A DNA stretch of 8,191 nucleotides from NCBI GenBank assembly GCA_012271125.1, contig JAAXHB010000209.1, positions 1-8,191 on the forward strand, given 5' to 3'. A program made the position numbers and the translations under genes. This DNA is from Actinomycetota bacterium. Its GTDB lineage: Bacteria; Actinomycetota; Acidimicrobiia; Acidimicrobiales; Aldehydirespiratoraceae. Within the stretch, counting starts at the first letter, position 1, and every line of letters starts with the position of its first letter. Shown here piece after piece: positions 6,307 through 8,191 of this stretch. The notes beneath the pieces are model-generated. The model searched no databases. It saw nothing but the letters and a program-made list of their open reading frames with translations, and had not been told where the DNA came from.

Positions 6307-6776
6307 TGCGGAACAAACCCAGCTATGTCGCTTATATGTCCTTGACGTTCATCACGCCACACAACCCGCACCCGCATCCCCGTCGCCATTTCCGCAACAT
6401 CATCAACCAAAACCCCATGCAACATGTCAGTGTCGGCACCATCAAGTCGTATCAACGCCCACGCGAACGGCGTCTCAAACGGCTGCTGCGTTAATGATTC
6501 CTTTTGGCGCACCTCACTATTCCAAGCCCACGTCGTCACCGAACCCACCTGCGCAACTTCAACCATCTCCGTCAACGGCTCAGACGTCACCGGGTCATAC
6601 TCGCTCGGCGGACACAACACCGACCCATCTCCTCTCCGTATCCCCAAGATCACCTTTTCTCGCAGTCCCGTCAAAAACGCCCCAATAACAGGACCCGTGC
6701 TTCGGGTAAACGGATACTCCAACACCATCGGCGCAGACAGAACACTTGTCCCGCCATCGTCCACGCCGCCGTCCAC
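6303..6776 (-). CDS. DUF35/OB-fold protein, first of a tandem pair
   Basis: This 157-residue protein is homologous by eye to the next gene's product. LEYPFTRSTGPVIGAFLTGL (19-38) with REKVILG (39-45) matches LVYTYTPGRSLSRYLRAMKE / KRILG of the partner, and GMRVRVVW (133-140) matches GMRVRAVW. In the zinc-ribbon position (46-66, IRRGDGSVLCPPSEYDPVT) only one Cys (Cys55) is left, so this copy too should be metal-free. The OB fold spans roughly 70-155. It probably forms a dimer with the following DUF35 protein and joins the Ltp-type aldolases. The start is GTG 6776, with AGAAGG 9 nt upstream. GTG at codon 5 and ATG at codon 17 are alternatives. The stop overlaps the next start by 4 nt, and the gap to the membrane protein gene is only 13 nt. 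The family assignment rests on fold pattern and context. Confidence 0.72.
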   Translation of the reverse strand: MDGGVDDGGTSVLSAPMVLEYPFTRSTGPVIGAFLTGLREKVILGIRRGDGSVLCPPSEYDPVTSEPLTEMVEVAQVGSVTTWAWNSEVRQKESLTQQPFETPFAWALIRLDGADTDMLHGVLVDDVAEMATGMRVRVVWRDERQGHISDIAGFVPQ

Positions 6777-6789
6777 CTATTGCTGCCTT

Positions 6790-8130
6790 CTATGTCCCCA
6801 ACAACAAGATCAACCCGAACACGGTAAACAAAACCATCGCCGCCAACATCGGATATTGCGAGCGCACCGCCTTCTTCGGTTCAAAGCACTCCACCGCTCG
6901 GTCATGAGCCACCATCACGCTCAGAATATGTCCCACCACTATCGCAATCGTTTGAACCCACGCAATCGTGTCAGTCGACACCGCCGAATAATTGACCGTG
7001 TTGGTAGCGGTGCCGAATAAGTCCCAACCCTCACCAAACGGATCAGACACACGAGCAATCAACGCCTGCCCTTCCAACACCAGATAGCTGAAGTAATGCG
7101 CGACGATGTATGCCACCGCTATCGGAATCAAAGACGGCGCAAACGCATCCGACAGGTTCGACTCCCGTTCACCCGTCAACGCTGCCATCGCCGCAATCGC
7201 CGACCGATAAATCACATATACAAAGCCGATCACAAGCACCAGCCCAACAGTGCTGGTGAAGGTTCGCTCCCATCCCGTTTGCGTGCCGGCTATGTCAAGC
7301 CAAATCGAGCTGCGGGTAAACCCGTCAAAAGCCGTCGACCCAAGTGCCACTATCACAAGTGCTTCGGTTCCCGGCACGATCTTGACCGCGGCTAGCCCCG
7401 TCACCGGCCAACGCACCCGCATTCCATCCTCGGCTTTAAACAGCGGCCCAATCGCTCCGAACAACCCATACAGCGCGTCAAAGGAGTCCGCATCTCGTGC
7501 CGAGCGGTTCATCATCCGCGCCACCAAGAGCATCACCTGATACAAGATCAAGAACGTCCCAATCGCCTTAGGCGCAGACGAGTCGTAATAAGCCAACTCC
7601 AGCCACACAAACCCAACCAACCCAGCCACCGCCCACCAAAGATCCGGCTCAGCGTCCCATGACTTCGCCCTACCCGACTGAGCCCTACCCGACGACCGAT
7701 CCGACGAACTATCCGACCTGCCCCACCCCAACACCCGCATCGGGTTGAGCGCCGCCCACACGTCGCCCAACGCCACCGACAAAACCGGTATCCCCACCCA
7801 AAACGCAATATAAAACACCGTCGGCGCAATGTTGACTGACGGATTCGTGTTCCCAAACCAGGCCGCATATAACACGATCACAAAACTGACCAAACCAACT
7901 AGCCCCAGCACCGGCGCAAGCACCCGTGCCGCCACCTGAACCCACCCCGGCAACACCCGCCCAACCGACGCCGCTCTCAACTTCGGGCTATGCCACAACA
8001 ACCCCAACGCCACAAAAGACAACGCCACCGCGCACGCCGCCGCCCATGCCACCTGCCACACCGGCAAAGGCAAATCCGTGCGCCCGCCAACCCCATGCGC
8101 CAGCACCAACACGTCCGGCAAATAACTCAC
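6790..8130 (-). CDS. Polytopic membrane protein, first gene of the Ltp operon
   Basis: This 446-residue integral membrane protein has about nine or ten hydrophobic segments, near residues 25-45, 65-90, 103-124, 164-182, 186-205, 250-268, 292-313, 330-352, 385-408 and 426-444. Distinctive stretches are AHGVGGRTDLPLP at 11-23, which suggests that the N-terminus is conserved, and GDVWAALNPMRVLG at 122-135. A Ser/Arg-rich hydrophilic loop follows at 136-160. It resembles a widespread actinobacterial family of uncharacterised membrane proteins that databases, as I recall, sometimes label fenitrothion hydrolase. I would not transfer that activity. The GTG start at 8130 has GAGG 5 nt upstream. The next gene begins 13 nt after its stop, tying it to the DUF35/Ltp genes, so it may import or anchor the substrate pathway; this is inference. 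Its 5' end is 37 nt from a tRNA on the same strand, and no convincing promoter is seen between them. Confidence 0.8.
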   Translation of the reverse strand: MSYLPDVLVLAHGVGGRTDLPLPVWQVAWAAACAVALSFVALGLLWHSPKLRAASVGRVLPGWVQVAARVLAPVLGLVGLVSFVIVLYAAWFGNTNPSVNIAPTVFYIAFWVGIPVLSVALGDVWAALNPMRVLGWGRSDSSSDRSSGRAQSGRAKSWDAEPDLWWAVAGLVGFVWLELAYYDSSAPKAIGTFLILYQVMLLVARMMNRSARDADSFDALYGLFGAIGPLFKAEDGMRVRWPVTGLAAVKIVPGTEALVIVALGSTAFDGFTRSSIWLDIAGTQTGWERTFTSTVGLVLVIGFVYVIYRSAIAAMAALTGERESNLSDAFAPSLIPIAVAYIVAHYFSYLVLEGQALIARVSDPFGEGWDLFGTATNTVNYSAVSTDTIAWVQTIAIVVGHILSVMVAHDRAVECFEPKKAVRSQYPMLAAMVLFTVFGLILLLGT

Positions 8131-8167
8131 AACACCCTCAAGAATAAATAGTGGCAGTCATGAAGGG

Positions 8168-8191
8168 TGGGCGATACTGGACTTGAACCAG
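8168..8191 (-). tRNA. 3' end of a tRNA, probably tRNA-Val (partial)
   Basis: On the minus strand the last 24 nt of a tRNA are present: the visible T arm (CTGG, loop TTCAAGT, stem CCAGT), the acceptor strand ATCGCCC and discriminator A at 8168. The next three bases are CCC, so CCA is not encoded and must be added enzymatically. An acceptor partner GGGCGAT is typical of bacterial tRNA-Val, but the anticodon lies outside the window and the isotype is a guess. Confidence 0.75.

Noticed and set aside
3602..7342. A 15-bp exact match, AAAGCCGTCGACCCA, at 3602-3616 and 7328-7342
   Set aside because: Both copies encode the same short peptide pattern GSTA in their own frames, and a shorter version occurs near 4270 in another GSTA. 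Shared codon choice explains it; it is not a mobile repeat.
1..8191. CRISPR array, insertion sequence, integrase or phage genes
   Set aside because: No regularly spaced repeats, transposase-like frames or terminal inverted repeats were seen. The window looks like ordinary chromosome apart from the solitary methyltransferase.

Overview
The window reads as a chromosomal segment of an actinobacterium. By eye the G+C is in the mid to high fifties. GTG and TTG starts are common, a tRNA ends without an encoded CCA, and a four-gene block resembles the mycobacterial/rhodococcal sterol side-chain genes (the Rv3521-ltp4-ltp3 type cluster). The gene content would fit an Acidimicrobiia-like lineage, but this is inference and the genus cannot be read from the sequence. 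Every gene I support lies on the minus strand, so in transcription order the window runs from its right end to its left end.

Right end (8191 to 3355). The 3' end of a tRNA (probably valine) is followed after 37 nt by a polytopic membrane protein (8130-6790). Packed behind it with gaps of -4 to 28 nt are two DUF35/OB-fold proteins (6776-6303 and 6306-5656, overlapping by 4 nt) and two SCP2-thiolase-like proteins (5627-4545 and 4542-3355). Both thiolase-like proteins lack the nucleophilic cysteine of true thiolases. With DUF35 partners alongside, they look like CoA-thioester (retro-)aldolases of the Ltp type, which cut a side chain from a steroid-like acyl-CoA. The five genes form a probable operon. 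A hairpin with a short T run follows ltp3 (3325-3300).

Middle (3354 to 2167). A 132-nt gap carries a candidate promoter, two small palindromes and the strongest Shine-Dalgarno sequence in the window. These precede a solitary beta-class N4/N6 DNA methyltransferase (3222-2380) with no nuclease partner in view. The 213-nt gap after it holds no gene. It contains a G-rich minus strand, a GTAAC-N6-GCAAC element of the MtrA/GlnR type, a 19-20 bp tandem direct repeat and a GC hairpin, all upstream of the next gene.

Left end (2145 to 1). An EnvC-like coiled-coil M23 peptidase (2145-880) is followed after only 5 nt by a thiamine pyrophosphokinase with a TTG start (874-197). After about 40 nt comes the signal-peptide end of an exported protein that leaves the window at position 1. 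The peptidase works on the cell wall, the kinase makes thiamine diphosphate, and the coupling between them is conspicuous.
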